A DNA stretch of 64,000 nucleotides, taken from Aureibaculum flavum. Lineage in GTDB: Bacteria; Bacteroidota; Bacteroidia; Flavobacteriales; Flavobacteriaceae. The stretch spans positions 124,001-188,000 of the forward strand of contig NZ_JAEHFJ010000001.1 of NCBI RefSeq assembly GCF_016406085.1, given 5' to 3'. The notes under the pieces are model-generated. The model was not told where the DNA came from, searched no databases, and was given only the letters and a program-made list of their open reading frames with translations. Shown here in pieces: positions 19,442-28,767 of this stretch; positions within the stretch are counted from its first letter, which is position 1, and each line of letters opens with the position of its first letter. A program made the position numbers and the translations under genes.

Positions 19442-20491
19442 ATGAAGAAGTTTAATTTATGTATTATAAGTTGCGTTTTTACGTTACAACTTATTTTTCC
19501 ACAATCAGTTTCAGATAATCCTGAATTAATTTCCGCAATGTTAGCACCCGATAATTTGGTTACACATACCAGTTGTAATCAGAATGGTTTTGGAGGACAT
19601 TATAATGAAATACATGACGATGAATTAAATATCACAGTTGGTCAATTTCAAATACATAAATCTGATGATATTGAAGCTTGTGAAAATTTCGGTACTAAGT
19701 TTAACGAATTTAAAACTGTATCAGATGAACCAAAAACTTTGTTAGGAGAAGCTGGTGAAACCATAACCTATTCATGGAAATTTAAGTTTGATGATCATTT
19801 TGTTGTGCGTAACAACAATATGGATATTCATCAATTGAAAGCTATTGGTGGTTCTGAAGCTGATGTGCCCTTATTCACATTAACAACAACCAGAAAAGGT
19901 AGATTTGAAAGTTTAGAATTACGATATGCGGAAATGGATACTCAAACTATTTTAGAATCTATTGACATTACCAATTTAAAGGGTCAATGGATTGAAGTTT
20001 CTGAAACAATTACTTACAATGAAATTGGTGCTTATGATATTAGTATAAAAACAGTGAACGATGAAGAAATAGTATTAGAATATAATGATGATGCCATTAG
20101 AACATGGAAAACAGATGCTGAATTTATTAGACCAAAATGGGGAATTTTCAAAGCATCAATTGATATAGATACCACTACAGAAAAAAAGATATTTTTCTCT
20201 GATTTTAACATTGAAGAAAACGCTAATATTTCTAAATTTCAATCATCTTTGGATAGCAAAGCTATTTCCATTTACCCAAATCCTGCTACTGATAAAGTAA
20301 CCATGAAAGGAAACGACTTGGATGGTTATGATGCCATTGAATTACATGACAGTTTTGGAAGAGAAGTTCGGTTAAAAAGACCTATGGATAATAATTCCTT
20401 TAATGTCTCTAACTTAAAGAATGGTATTTATTTTGTTGTGTTTAAAAAAGATAATGAGATAAGTGTAGTCAAAAAATTATTGAAATTTTAA
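19442..20491 (+). CDS. T9SS-exported polysaccharide-lyase-like protein
   Basis: A 349-residue secreted protein: signal peptide (about 1-20), a jelly-roll domain (about 75-255) with DIHQLKAIGG, LKGQWIEVSETI and IRPKWGIFKAS, which resemble the heparinase-I/PF14099 polysaccharide lyase family, and a C-terminal type A T9SS sorting domain beginning ISIYPNPATDK and ending VVKKLLKF. By family it would cleave or bind uronic-acid-containing glycans outside the cell; the catalytic residues cannot be confirmed by eye. It stands alone with a 277-base upstream gap in which I see no other gene. Confidence 0.75.
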   Translation: MKKFNLCIISCVFTLQLIFPQSVSDNPELISAMLAPDNLVTHTSCNQNGFGGHYNEIHDDELNITVGQFQIHKSDDIEACENFGTKFNEFKTVSDEPKTLLGEAGETITYSWKFKFDDHFVVRNNNMDIHQLKAIGGSEADVPLFTLTTTRKGRFESLELRYAEMDTQTILESIDITNLKGQWIEVSETITYNEIGAYDISIKTVNDEEIVLEYNDDAIRTWKTDAEFIRPKWGIFKASIDIDTTTEKKIFFSDFNIEENANISKFQSSLDSKAISIYPNPATDKVTMKGNDLDGYDAIELHDSFGREVRLKRPMDNNSFNVSNLKNGIYFVVFKKDNEISVVKKLLKF

Positions 20492-20542
20492 AATTGTTAG
20501 TTGAATTTTAAATAGAAAACCAATTACTAATGGAATCAGTAA

Positions 20543-21547
20543 TTAATGCATCACTTTAAATAACAACTCTTTCAGAATATCTCCATTGGGCATATTTTGA
20601 GCACCCACACCTTTACTTTTCAGATCTGCTTCTCGTAAATAAGCAACAACTTGTGACACTTTTCTCATCGGATAATTCCGTGCAGCATTTACATAGTCAC
20701 CCACAAAATAAGGATTAACTCGTAAGGCTCTGGCAACATTTCCTTTTGATTTATCTGATAAACCATGATAAATTAATAGCTGTGTAAAAAAACTATTGAG
20801 TAAAGAGATCGTAACTACTAAGGGATTACTTTTGGGGTTTTCAGCAAAATAATTTATAATCTGATTCGCTTTTACCAGTTCCCTTTCTCCTACTGCTTTA
20901 CGTAATTCAAAATTATTAAAATCTTTACTGATTCCTATATTCTCTTCAATATGAATGGGCCTAATCAAACTTTCTTTAGGTAAGACCACCATCAACTTTT
21001 CCAATTCATTTGCAATTTTAGAAAGATCAGTTCCTAAAAATTCAACAAGCATCAACGCTGCTTTCGGTTCAATTTGATATCCTTTACCAGCTAATACTCT
21101 ACGAATCCAATCACCTACTTGATTTTCATATAGTTTCTTACTTTCAAATAGCAGTCCGTTTTTACCAATTATTTTACTTAGCTTCTTACGTTTATCTAAG
21201 GTTTTATATTTATAACAAATAACCAGAACTGTTGAAGGTTGAGGGTTTTCAACATAAGAAACCAAATTCTCTATTGTTCTTGATAGGTCTTGGGCTTCTT
21301 TTACAATAACCACTTGCCTTTCGGCCATCATTGGATAACGTTTTGCATTGGAAACAATATCATCAATGCTAACATCTCTGCCATACAATACCATTTGGTT
21401 AAATCCTTTTTCTTCTTCGGTAAGCACCTTACGTTCAATATAATCTGATATTTTATCAATATAATACGACTCTTCACCCATTAAAAAATAAATGGGTTTG
21501 ATATTTCCGTTTTTGATGTCAGAAACTATTTGATTGATGCGTTCCAT
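20543..21547 (-). CDS. holA: DNA polymerase III subunit delta
   Basis: Clamp-loader subunit that opens the sliding clamp during DNA replication. The 334-residue protein has the N-terminal NGNIKPIYFLMGEESYYIDKI region, an AAA-like second domain, and a C-terminal helical domain with NPYFVGDYVNAARNY. Its divergent neighbour, an HsdR-N-like gene, is a frequent companion in Bacteroidota. Confidence 0.95.
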   Translation of the reverse strand: MERINQIVSDIKNGNIKPIYFLMGEESYYIDKISDYIERKVLTEEEKGFNQMVLYGRDVSIDDIVSNAKRYPMMAERQVVIVKEAQDLSRTIENLVSYVENPQPSTVLVICYKYKTLDKRKKLSKIIGKNGLLFESKKLYENQVGDWIRRVLAGKGYQIEPKAALMLVEFLGTDLSKIANELEKLMVVLPKESLIRPIHIEENIGISKDFNNFELRKAVGERELVKANQIINYFAENPKSNPLVVTISLLNSFFTQLLIYHGLSDKSKGNVARALRVNPYFVGDYVNAARNYPMRKVSQVVAYLREADLKSKGVGAQNMPNGDILKELLFKVMH

Positions 21548-21576
21548 TTCTAAGAAAAAATATTCATTTTTGTAGT

Positions 21577-22023
21577 ATGGTTGTATTGAATTTGCCTAAA
21601 GCCGAACTAAGCATCAAAAGTAAAGAAAATAAGCAGTTTATTTTTGATATTATCAGAAAAAAAAATATGGTGCTTACACCCGAAGAATGGGTAAGGCAAC
21701 ATGTGGTTCATTATTTAATTAACCATTTAAATTATCCAAAATCTATTATTGCCGTAGAAAAACAATTGACTATTAACACGTTAAAAAAACGTTTTGACAT
21801 TTTGGTATTCAATACAAAAGGAAACCCAGAAATAATTATTGAATGCAAAGCTCCTAAAGTTAAAATAACTCAAGATACATTTGACCAAATTGCACGATAT
21901 AACTTAAATTTAAATGCTAAATACTTAATGGTTACAAATGGTCTTAATCATTATTTTTGCCAAATGGATTCAGAGAATGAAAAATATGTTTTTTTGGAAG
22001 CGTTGCCTTATTATAGCCGCTAA
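21577..22023 (+). CDS. Type I restriction enzyme R-subunit N-terminal-like protein
   Basis: A 148-residue protein that is a stand-alone HsdR N-terminal nuclease-fold domain (PF13588-like). The PD-(D/E)XK-like residues appear as RFDILVF near residue 72 and IIECKAPKV near residue 89. No helicase domain or restriction genes are nearby, so it is not a restriction system; proteins of this size are common next to holA in Bacteroidota. Role unknown. Confidence 0.85.
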   Translation: MVVLNLPKAELSIKSKENKQFIFDIIRKKNMVLTPEEWVRQHVVHYLINHLNYPKSIIAVEKQLTINTLKKRFDILVFNTKGNPEIIIECKAPKVKITQDTFDQIARYNLNLNAKYLMVTNGLNHYFCQMDSENEKYVFLEALPYYSR

Positions 22024-22054
22024 TCAATTACCTATTCTGATTTAAAGATTAAAC

Positions 22055-22079
22055 AGATTCCTCGTACCTCGGAATGACA
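22055..22079. repeat. Short palindromic intergenic repeat
   Basis: ATTCC and GGAAT arms flank TCGTACCTC in a 'cctcgtacctcggaatgac' type sequence, a style of short intergenic repeat common in Flavobacteriaceae genomes. Only one copy is visible in this window. Confidence 0.35.
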
Positions 22080-22120
22080 AGAATAATAAAAACCTTAAGT
22101 TTGCAACCTAAAATTACCCT

Positions 22121-23122
22121 TTGAAAATAGCTGTAGTCATATTAAATTGGAATGGAAAACAACTCTTAGAGCAGTTTTTACCCGCAATGCTAAAATACAG
22201 TGAAGTTGACGCTGATATTTATGTAGCTGACAATAACTCACCTGACGATTCTGTTGCATTTGTAAAGCTACATTTCCCTAGGATTAAAATTATTCAGAAT
22301 AGCCAAAATGGTGGTTATGCTAAAGGATATAATGATGCATTAAAACATATTGATGCAGATATCTACGCATTGGTAAATTCAGATATTGAAGTAACAGAAA
22401 ACTGGTTAAAGCCGATTATTGCTGAATTTGAATCCTCTAAGGATACGGTGGCTATTCAGCCAAAAATTTTAGACTTCAAGGATAAATCTAAATTTGAATA
22501 TGCGGGTGCTGGCGGGGGATTTATAGATTTTTATGGGTATCCATATTGCAGAGGTAGATTATTCTCTGATGTAGAAGAAGACAAAGGCCAATACAATGAT
22601 ACTACAGATATATTCTGGGCTTCAGGTGCCTGTTTTTTTATTCGTAAGGAAGTCTATCATCAGTTAAATGGCTTTGATGAAGATTTTTTTGCACATTATG
22701 AAGAAATAGACTTGTGTTGGAGAATAAAAAATAAAGGTTATACCATTAAATATATAGGAACCTCAACGGTATATCATGTTGGTGGTGCTACTTTAAACCA
22801 AGCCAATCCTAAAAAAACGTATTTAAATTTCAGAAATAGTTTACTTTCAATTCTAAAAAATGTACCAAACCGATATTTAATTGTAGTACTCTTTTTGAGA
22901 TTTATACTTGATGGTTTTGCTGGAGTTAAGTTTTTGACAGAATTACGTCCGGGACATACTTGGGCAATTGTCAGAGCCCATTTTAACTTCTATTGGAACA
23001 TTCCTAAATTTCTAAAAAAACGAAGAAATACAACTAATAAAAGCATAAATTATTACCAATGTAAAAGTATTGTTTGGCAACATTTAGCACTGAAACGGAA
23101 GACATTTAGTGAGATAGATTAA
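22121..23122 (+). CDS. Glycosyltransferase family 2
   Basis: A 333-residue inner-membrane-associated GT-A glycosyltransferase of the rhamnosyltransferase-like WbbL type. It shows VILNWNGKQLLEQF at the start, ADNNSPDDS, the metal-binding region NSDIEV near residue 90, GACFFIRKEVY and HYEEIDLCWRIKNKG. The start codon is TTG at 22121; no ATG fits. A C-terminal hydrophobic stretch (about 250-270) may attach it to the membrane. It is not in a polysaccharide cluster, so its acceptor is unknown. Confidence 0.9.
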   Translation: MKIAVVILNWNGKQLLEQFLPAMLKYSEVDADIYVADNNSPDDSVAFVKLHFPRIKIIQNSQNGGYAKGYNDALKHIDADIYALVNSDIEVTENWLKPIIAEFESSKDTVAIQPKILDFKDKSKFEYAGAGGGFIDFYGYPYCRGRLFSDVEEDKGQYNDTTDIFWASGACFFIRKEVYHQLNGFDEDFFAHYEEIDLCWRIKNKGYTIKYIGTSTVYHVGGATLNQANPKKTYLNFRNSLLSILKNVPNRYLIVVLFLRFILDGFAGVKFLTELRPGHTWAIVRAHFNFYWNIPKFLKKRRNTTNKSINYYQCKSIVWQHLALKRKTFSEID

Positions 23123-23221
23123 AAGCCCCATCCCTTCCATATCAATTACTATACATTACATTAAAACAACCAACATCAACTTTTATAAAGCTCAAATTTA
23201 AAGACTATTACTTTTATTAAA

Positions 23222-24556
23222 TTAAATAAGCCCTTTAGCCTTAAATTCTAAATACTTATTAATTACATTAACGCTTAAGTTTTGAGGTTTTGTAAGAATA
23301 GCATGTATTCCTCTATTTTCTAATTCTTTTACGATTAAACGTTTTTCGTAAGCAAATTTTTCTGCTATAGTTTTATGATAAATACTTTGTAAATCTTCTA
23401 CATTTTCAGATATTAGATCATCCAATTCTGTATTTTCAAAAAATACCGTCACTAATAAGTGTTGTCTAGAAATTGCTTTTAAAAATGGTAATTGCCTATG
23501 CAAGGAAGAAATGTGTTCAAAATTAGTATAGAGAATTAAGAGACTACGTTGATTTATTTTCCTTTTAATAGTAGCATATAAATAACCAAAGTCAGAATCT
23601 GTAAATTGAGTATCTACATTATAAAGAGCTTCATTGATAACATTAATATGAGTCCGTTTATTACTAGCAGGAATCAATTTCTCTAACTTTTTTGAAAACG
23701 TAAGCAGACCCGCTTTGTCATTTTTTAGCAACGCAATATTTGATAATGCCAACGTTGAATTTATGGCATAATCTAATAATTTCAATTCCTCAAAAGGCAT
23801 TTTCATAACCCGTCCTGTATCAACAATCGAATAAATAGGTTGTGACTTTTCATCTTGATATTGATTCACCATCAATTGAGCTCGCTTCGCAGTTGCTTTC
23901 CAGTTTATGGTTCTAACATCATCACCAGCAACATAATTTTTAATCTGTTCAAATTCCATCGTATGCCCTATTCGACGTATTTTTTTAAGTCCAAATTCCG
24001 TTAACTTATTACTCAATGCTAAAAACTCATATTTACGCATTTGAATATATGACGGATATACAGCCACCATTTGTTCAGCGTCAAAACGATAACGTCTGGC
24101 TGCCATTTGTAAAGAAGAGGAAACAAATAAATTTAAATTACCAAAATTATATTCACCTCGTTCTACAGGTCGCACTTGATATTCAAAATTATGAGATTGC
24201 TGTGCTGCAATCTCGGTATTAAGTTCAAAATCTCTTTTTTGAAATTGCTTGGGCAACTCATCTATAACTTTTAAAAATATTTTTATAGGATATTTATTTT
24301 CGATTGTAACTGGTACGGGATTTTCATCAGAATTAGAAAATTTATCTGGTAAAATACGTCTGGCTTTTATTCCGTTTTTAAAACGAAATAAAACATAAGC
24401 ATCAAATAAGAATAACACTACTAAACCCAACACAAATAACCAAGCCACTTGATATAGTAAGTCCACCCAAAAAGAAACAAGAAAAAGGGCTGCTATGATG
24501 CTTATATACACAAAAAAGCGTTGATGAATGTACAAGTTTTTGAAAAGATTGATCAT
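23222..24556 (-). CDS. DUF58-family membrane protein
   Basis: A 444-residue protein with two N-terminal transmembrane segments (about 12-55), a beta-rich domain, and a C-terminal DUF58/VWA-like domain with FEQIKNYVAGDDVRTINWKA near residue 200. DUF58 proteins usually work with a MoxR AAA+ ATPase, which is not adjacent here. It is the last gene of a minus-strand run sulfatase, RDD, small membrane protein, DUF58. Confidence 0.9.
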   Translation of the reverse strand: MINLFKNLYIHQRFFVYISIIAALFLVSFWVDLLYQVAWLFVLGLVVLFLFDAYVLFRFKNGIKARRILPDKFSNSDENPVPVTIENKYPIKIFLKVIDELPKQFQKRDFELNTEIAAQQSHNFEYQVRPVERGEYNFGNLNLFVSSSLQMAARRYRFDAEQMVAVYPSYIQMRKYEFLALSNKLTEFGLKKIRRIGHTMEFEQIKNYVAGDDVRTINWKATAKRAQLMVNQYQDEKSQPIYSIVDTGRVMKMPFEELKLLDYAINSTLALSNIALLKNDKAGLLTFSKKLEKLIPASNKRTHINVINEALYNVDTQFTDSDFGYLYATIKRKINQRSLLILYTNFEHISSLHRQLPFLKAISRQHLLVTVFFENTELDDLISENVEDLQSIYHKTIAEKFAYEKRLIVKELENRGIHAILTKPQNLSVNVINKYLEFKAKGLI

Positions 24557-24657
24557 AGAAAGCCTTTATGGTTAACTTTTAGCTAAAATAATAGATTTTG
24601 AGAAATAATGTAATGAAAATAAAGAGTTTAGTTTTTAAATTTCATTTCAACTATTAA

Positions 24658-24954
24658 TTAAGAAAAACGAGTTTCAATAATAAACATCAATGAACCAATT
24701 AGAATTATCAATAAAATAGTTTTTAATAGTTTAATTTTCTCTTTAAAAAGCAATAGACTTATAATTATTGCAGCACAGCTTAAAAACAAATTCGTATAAA
24801 CTATCCAAGTAGGAGTTGGAAAGCAAATAGATATTAGACTATTTATCGGACCATACAATTGACATAAATACTCAATATAATGCCATAATAGAAAGCCAAA
24901 GATTACAATTATTATGAATGAAATTATACTATTTAATAAGTTACTCTTTCTCAT
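24658..24954 (-). CDS. Hypothetical small membrane protein
   Basis: A 98-residue protein with three predicted hydrophobic segments (about 8-28, 45-67 and 74-93). Its start overlaps the end of the RDD gene by 14 bases, which supports translation of both from one transcript. No family recognised. Confidence 0.6.
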   Translation of the reverse strand: MRKSNLLNSIISFIIIVIFGFLLWHYIEYLCQLYGPINSLISICFPTPTWIVYTNLFLSCAAIIISLLLFKEKIKLLKTILLIILIGSLMFIIETRFS

Positions 24955-25342
24955 CTTCTATTACGATTGAATTACCGATTAAATCATGTATCGCTTGTTT
25001 TTTTTTGTTCCCTGAAATGGTAAGAAATGAGATCCAACCTAACATTACTTTAAAAACGAATCGAAATAATGCACGGATAAAGTTAATTTTATTTTTAGGA
25101 TTTTGAGCATCTCGGACTGTTATACCCATTTTAGAATGTCCGATTGTTCCTCCATAAATACTTACAAATAGAGGGTCGTACAAATGAAAAAATAAGATGA
25201 AAATAATTATTCGAACATAATTAGGTACATTTTCAAACTGAGCTAGGATTTCAGAAGCCAAAAAGATTAAGGCCACTATTATCATCGTATCTATAAACAA
25301 TGCTTTAACTCGACTGGGTAAAATTGCGTATTCTATTTTCAT
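24941..25342 (-). CDS. RDD-family membrane protein
   Basis: A 133-residue inner-membrane protein with three hydrophobic segments and the RDD-domain signatures RVKALFIDTMI near residue 11, GGTIGHSKMGITVRD near residue 64 and KKQAIHDLIGNSIVI at the end. Some RDD proteins are transporters, but the activity here is unknown. The sulfatase stop codon lies 2 bases upstream. Confidence 0.88.
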   Translation of the reverse strand: MKIEYAILPSRVKALFIDTMIIVALIFLASEILAQFENVPNYVRIIIFILFFHLYDPLFVSIYGGTIGHSKMGITVRDAQNPKNKINFIRALFRFVFKVMLGWISFLTISGNKKKQAIHDLIGNSIVIEDEKE

Positions 25343-25344
25343 AA

Positions 25345-26778
25345 TTATGGATATATAAAACCTAAATCATTATGCCTTACTTTTTTCAATTTCTGCTTTA
25401 ATTTCTTTTGAAAAGAGGATACTACCTTTTTGTAGTTAAGATCATTGGCCAAATTTGTAAATTGTTCAGGATCATTTATCATATCAAATAGCTCAATACC
25501 AGCAGAAGCGTCTTCATTGTATTGAATATAAGCCCATTTTTCTGTTCTTAACAAAAAGGACTTCCCTCCTTGCGAAACACTAAAAGCTTCTTGTCTAACT
25601 TGAAACTCAGCATTATCAATTGTTTTAACTAAACTCTTACCTTGTAAATGCTTTGAGGTTTTTAGACCCGCCAATTCAGAAATTGTAGGATATAAATCCA
25701 ACAACTCCACCAATGAATTACATACTTTCGGGCCTTTACCTGGAACTTTAATAATCAAAGGAACCCGAACAGATTCTTCATGTAAACTCACTTTCATCCA
25801 AAAATTATGCTCTCCTAAATGAAATCCATGATCTGAAGTAAAAATAACGATAGTACTATCTTCTAACCCTTCCTTTTTTAAGGTTTCTAGCACTTTACCC
25901 ACTTGAGTATCCATATATGATACCGAGGCATAATACGCAGCCACTGCTTTTTTCTCTTGCTCTAAAGACATTTGTCCATTAACACTTGTAACATAATTGA
26001 TACCTCTTTTAGGAATATCATCCCAATCGCCTTTTACTTTTTTAGGCATTACGATTTTTTCATGTGGATACGGTTCAAAGTATGTTTTTGGAGCTACAAA
26101 AGGGACATGAGGTCTCACAAAACCTACAGCCAAAAAGAAAGGTTCGTTTTTATGTTTCTTGATTAATTCTATGGCTTTTTGAGCTGTCTTCCCATCAGAA
26201 TGGACTAAGTCATCACCTTCCGCCTTTACAATGGTCATCACATTACCTCCTTTTCTTTCTATTTTCCCATCAGGATTTCCTTGAACTAATTCCGCTTCAC
26301 CGATGGCTTTCCATTCAGGCCCTTGACTATTAAAACGCTCCGTCCAAGATGCTTTATCATCTTGTCCATTAGATCCTGTTTCAATATCAATAGGGATTCC
26401 CATATGGAAAATCTTACTTACCCGTGCCGTATAGTATCCGTTATCTTTGAATAATTGTGACCATGTTTTTCTATCTGGGCCTATATTTTCTCGTCCGCTA
26501 ACATAACCGAAAGTCTTGGTAGCATTGGGATAATAACCAGACATAAATGAAGCTCTTGAGGGTCCACAAACAGGGTATTGAGAATATGCTTTTGTATACC
26601 GAACTCCTTCAGAAGCTAACTTATCAATATTTGGCGTTTTACTAGCCTTATTTTCATAAGATGAAACTGCAGTTGCTGTTAAATCATCAGCTATTATAAA
26701 TAAGATATTTGGCTTTTTCTGTTGAGAAATGGAACTAAAACTCCAACATAAAATGAATATAAAAATAAATTGCTTCAT
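25345..26778 (-). CDS. Type I sulfatase, iduronate-2-sulfatase-like
   Basis: A 477-residue exported sulfatase: signal peptide (about 1-19), metal-binding NILFIIADDLTA, and the formylglycine site CGPSRASFMSG near residues 72-82 (C-x-P-S-R), with later GFHLGEHNFWMKVSLHEESVRVP. It hydrolyses sulfate esters, probably of algal or animal glycans, in the periplasm or at the surface. An anaerobic or aerobic formylglycine-forming enzyme is needed but not seen here. It sits 66 bases after hisH, where hisA would be expected. Confidence 0.93.
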   Translation of the reverse strand: MKQFIFIFILCWSFSSISQQKKPNILFIIADDLTATAVSSYENKASKTPNIDKLASEGVRYTKAYSQYPVCGPSRASFMSGYYPNATKTFGYVSGRENIGPDRKTWSQLFKDNGYYTARVSKIFHMGIPIDIETGSNGQDDKASWTERFNSQGPEWKAIGEAELVQGNPDGKIERKGGNVMTIVKAEGDDLVHSDGKTAQKAIELIKKHKNEPFFLAVGFVRPHVPFVAPKTYFEPYPHEKIVMPKKVKGDWDDIPKRGINYVTSVNGQMSLEQEKKAVAAYYASVSYMDTQVGKVLETLKKEGLEDSTIVIFTSDHGFHLGEHNFWMKVSLHEESVRVPLIIKVPGKGPKVCNSLVELLDLYPTISELAGLKTSKHLQGKSLVKTIDNAEFQVRQEAFSVSQGGKSFLLRTEKWAYIQYNEDASAGIELFDMINDPEQFTNLANDLNYKKVVSSFQKKLKQKLKKVRHNDLGFIYP

Positions 26779-26844
26779 ACATAGTTAATTATAATTGCAA
26801 GTTAAAATTATATATTTAAAACACTATTCCACTAATTTATAAAT

Positions 26845-27429
26845 CTATTTTAACTCCAAAAAATTCTTCAATAACATCTCCCCTGCACTACTACTCTTTT
26901 CTGGATGAAATTGAACTCCATAAAAATTATTCTTTTTTAAAGCCGATGAATAGTCCATTTCATAATTAGTGACGGCAATAGTTTCAGCACAAATAGGTGC
27001 ATAAAAACTATGTACCAAGTACATATATTCTTGCTCTCTTATCCCCTTAAACAAAGTAGATTTTAGATCCGTAAGTGTATTCCAACCAATTTGGGGGACT
27101 TTTACTTTGTTACTAAATTTGACAACATTTACATCAAAAATACCCAATCCTTTTGTGTCACCTTCTTCACTGTAGTTACACATCAATTGCATTCCTAAGC
27201 AAATACCTAAAACGGGTTGTTTTAATTGTGGAATAAGGGTATCCAACCCAGTGGATCTTAACTTTTCCATAGCACTACTCGCCTCTCCTACACCAGGAAA
27301 AATAACTTTATCGGCAGATTGAATAGTCACCGCATCATGACTAAGAATGGCTTCATACCCCAATCTTTGAATAGCAAATTTAATGCTTTGAATGTTTCCG
27401 GCTCCGTAGTCAATGATGACTATCTTCAT
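26845..27429 (-). CDS. hisH: Imidazole glycerol phosphate synthase, glutaminase subunit
   Basis: Class I glutamine amidotransferase that feeds ammonia to HisF in histidine synthesis. The 194-residue length is normal. The nucleophilic cysteine is in GICLGMQLM near residue 77, and the histidine and glutamate are in GVQFHPEKSS near residue 173. It is the last his gene of this cluster; its partner hisF is not in the window. Confidence 0.96.
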   Translation of the reverse strand: MKIVIIDYGAGNIQSIKFAIQRLGYEAILSHDAVTIQSADKVIFPGVGEASSAMEKLRSTGLDTLIPQLKQPVLGICLGMQLMCNYSEEGDTKGLGIFDVNVVKFSNKVKVPQIGWNTLTDLKSTLFKGIREQEYMYLVHSFYAPICAETIAVTNYEMDYSSALKKNNFYGVQFHPEKSSSAGEMLLKNFLELK

Positions 27430-27547
27430 AGTATAAATATTATTATAAGATTTAAATAAATGATCCCTTCCTCCTTCTTTTTTACAAACCGTAAGTTTAT
27501 TACTTGATGAATATAAGTTTACTGGTTAACAAGAGAGCTTTCTCTAT

Positions 27548-28681
27548 TTACAACATTCCTTTTGTGCTTGGCAGTATCATTTTATCAGCATCACGTTTTA
27601 CAGAAGCTTTAATAGCTTTCGCAAAAGCTTTAAAAATTGCCTCTATTTTATGATGTTCATTTTCGCCTTCAACTTTTACATTTAAATTCGCTTTGGCACC
27701 ATCTGTAAAAGATTTAAAGAAATGATAAAACATCTCTGTAGGCATTTTACCAATCATTTCACGTTTAAAATCAGCATCCCAGACCAACCAATTTCTACCT
27801 CCAAAATCAATACTAACTTGAGCTAAACAGTCGTCCATAGGTAAAGAAAAACCATAGCGTTCTATGCCTAGTTTATTACCTAATGCCTCGCTAAAAACTT
27901 CTCCAAGGGCAATGGCTGTATCTTCAATAGTATGATGTTCATCAACTTCTAAATCGCCTTTAACACTAATTTCTAAGTCCATTTGTCCATGACGCGAAAT
28001 TTGGTCTAGCATATGGTCAAAAAAAGCAATACCCGTATCAATTTTACTTTTGCCTGTACCATCAAGATTTAACTTAATACTAATATCCGTTTCATTTGTT
28101 TTTCTTTTGATCTCCGCTGTACGATTATCTAATTTCAAAAATTCATAAATTCGTTGCCAATCATTCGTTTCTAACGCAATAAACTCATCTAATTCATCGC
28201 GTTTAACTGTAATCTCATCCGTACCTAAATGCGTATTATCATTGATAAAAAAACCTTTTGACCCTAGATTTTTAGCTAACTCAATATCTGTTAAGCGATC
28301 TCCTATAACATATGAATTTTTCAAATCATATTCCTCTGAAAAATACTTTGTTAATAAGCCTGTATTTGGCTTTCTTGTTGGAGCATTATCTTTTGCATAC
28401 GTTTTATCAATCACTATTTCATTAAATACAACACCCTCGTTCTTAAAAACATCGACAATAAAATTATGAACGGGCCAAAATGTATCTTCTGGAAAACTCT
28501 CCGTTCCCAATCCATCTTGATTGGTTATCATAACCAATTCGTAATCTAATTCATTAGCTATTTTTGGTAAATAGGCTAATGCTTTTGGATAAAATGTTAA
28601 TTTTTCAAAACTATCAATTTGCTCATCAGTAGTCTCTCTAATAATTGTTCCGTCTCTATCAATAAATAATACTTTTTTCAT
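27548..28681 (-). CDS. hisB: Bifunctional histidinol-phosphatase / imidazoleglycerol-phosphate dehydratase
   Basis: A two-domain histidine-synthesis enzyme of 377 residues. The N-terminal HAD phosphatase (about 1-165) has FIDRDGTII and ITNQDGLG. The C-terminal dehydratase (about 185-377) has [25 protein letters not shown] and [13 protein letters not shown]. It catalyses the sixth and eighth steps of the pathway. A 118-base gap separates it from hisH and an 86-base gap with palindromes from hisC. Confidence 0.97.
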   Translation of the reverse strand: MKKVLFIDRDGTIIRETTDEQIDSFEKLTFYPKALAYLPKIANELDYELVMITNQDGLGTESFPEDTFWPVHNFIVDVFKNEGVVFNEIVIDKTYAKDNAPTRKPNTGLLTKYFSEEYDLKNSYVIGDRLTDIELAKNLGSKGFFINDNTHLGTDEITVKRDELDEFIALETNDWQRIYEFLKLDNRTAEIKRKTNETDISIKLNLDGTGKSKIDTGIAFFDHMLDQISRHGQMDLEISVKGDLEVDEHHTIEDTAIALGEVFSEALGNKLGIERYGFSLPMDDCLAQVSIDFGGRNWLVWDADFKREMIGKMPTEMFYHFFKSFTDGAKANLNVKVEGENEHHKIEAIFKAFAKAIKASVKRDADKMILPSTKGML

Positions 28682-28688
28682 GCTTTTG

Positions 28689-28758
28689 CTGAACTAAGTT
28701 CAGTAGTTGTTTAATTAATATTTAGAATTTACGCCCCTAATGTCCCCTCAAGGGGACA
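28689..28758. repeat. Two small palindromes between hisC and hisB
   Basis: CTGAACTAAGTTCAG at 28689-28703 and TGTCCCCTCAAGGGGACA at 28741-28758 are perfect palindromes with 1- and 2-base centres. The second resembles short intergenic palindromes scattered in Bacteroidota genomes. They may form an mRNA hairpin inside the his transcript; no T-run makes either a convincing terminator. Confidence 0.5.
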
Positions 28759-28767
28759 ATCATCAAT

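Noticed and set aside
21577-22023. A restriction-modification or defence locus.
   Set aside because: Only the HsdR N-terminal-like domain is present, with no methylase, specificity or helicase gene near it.
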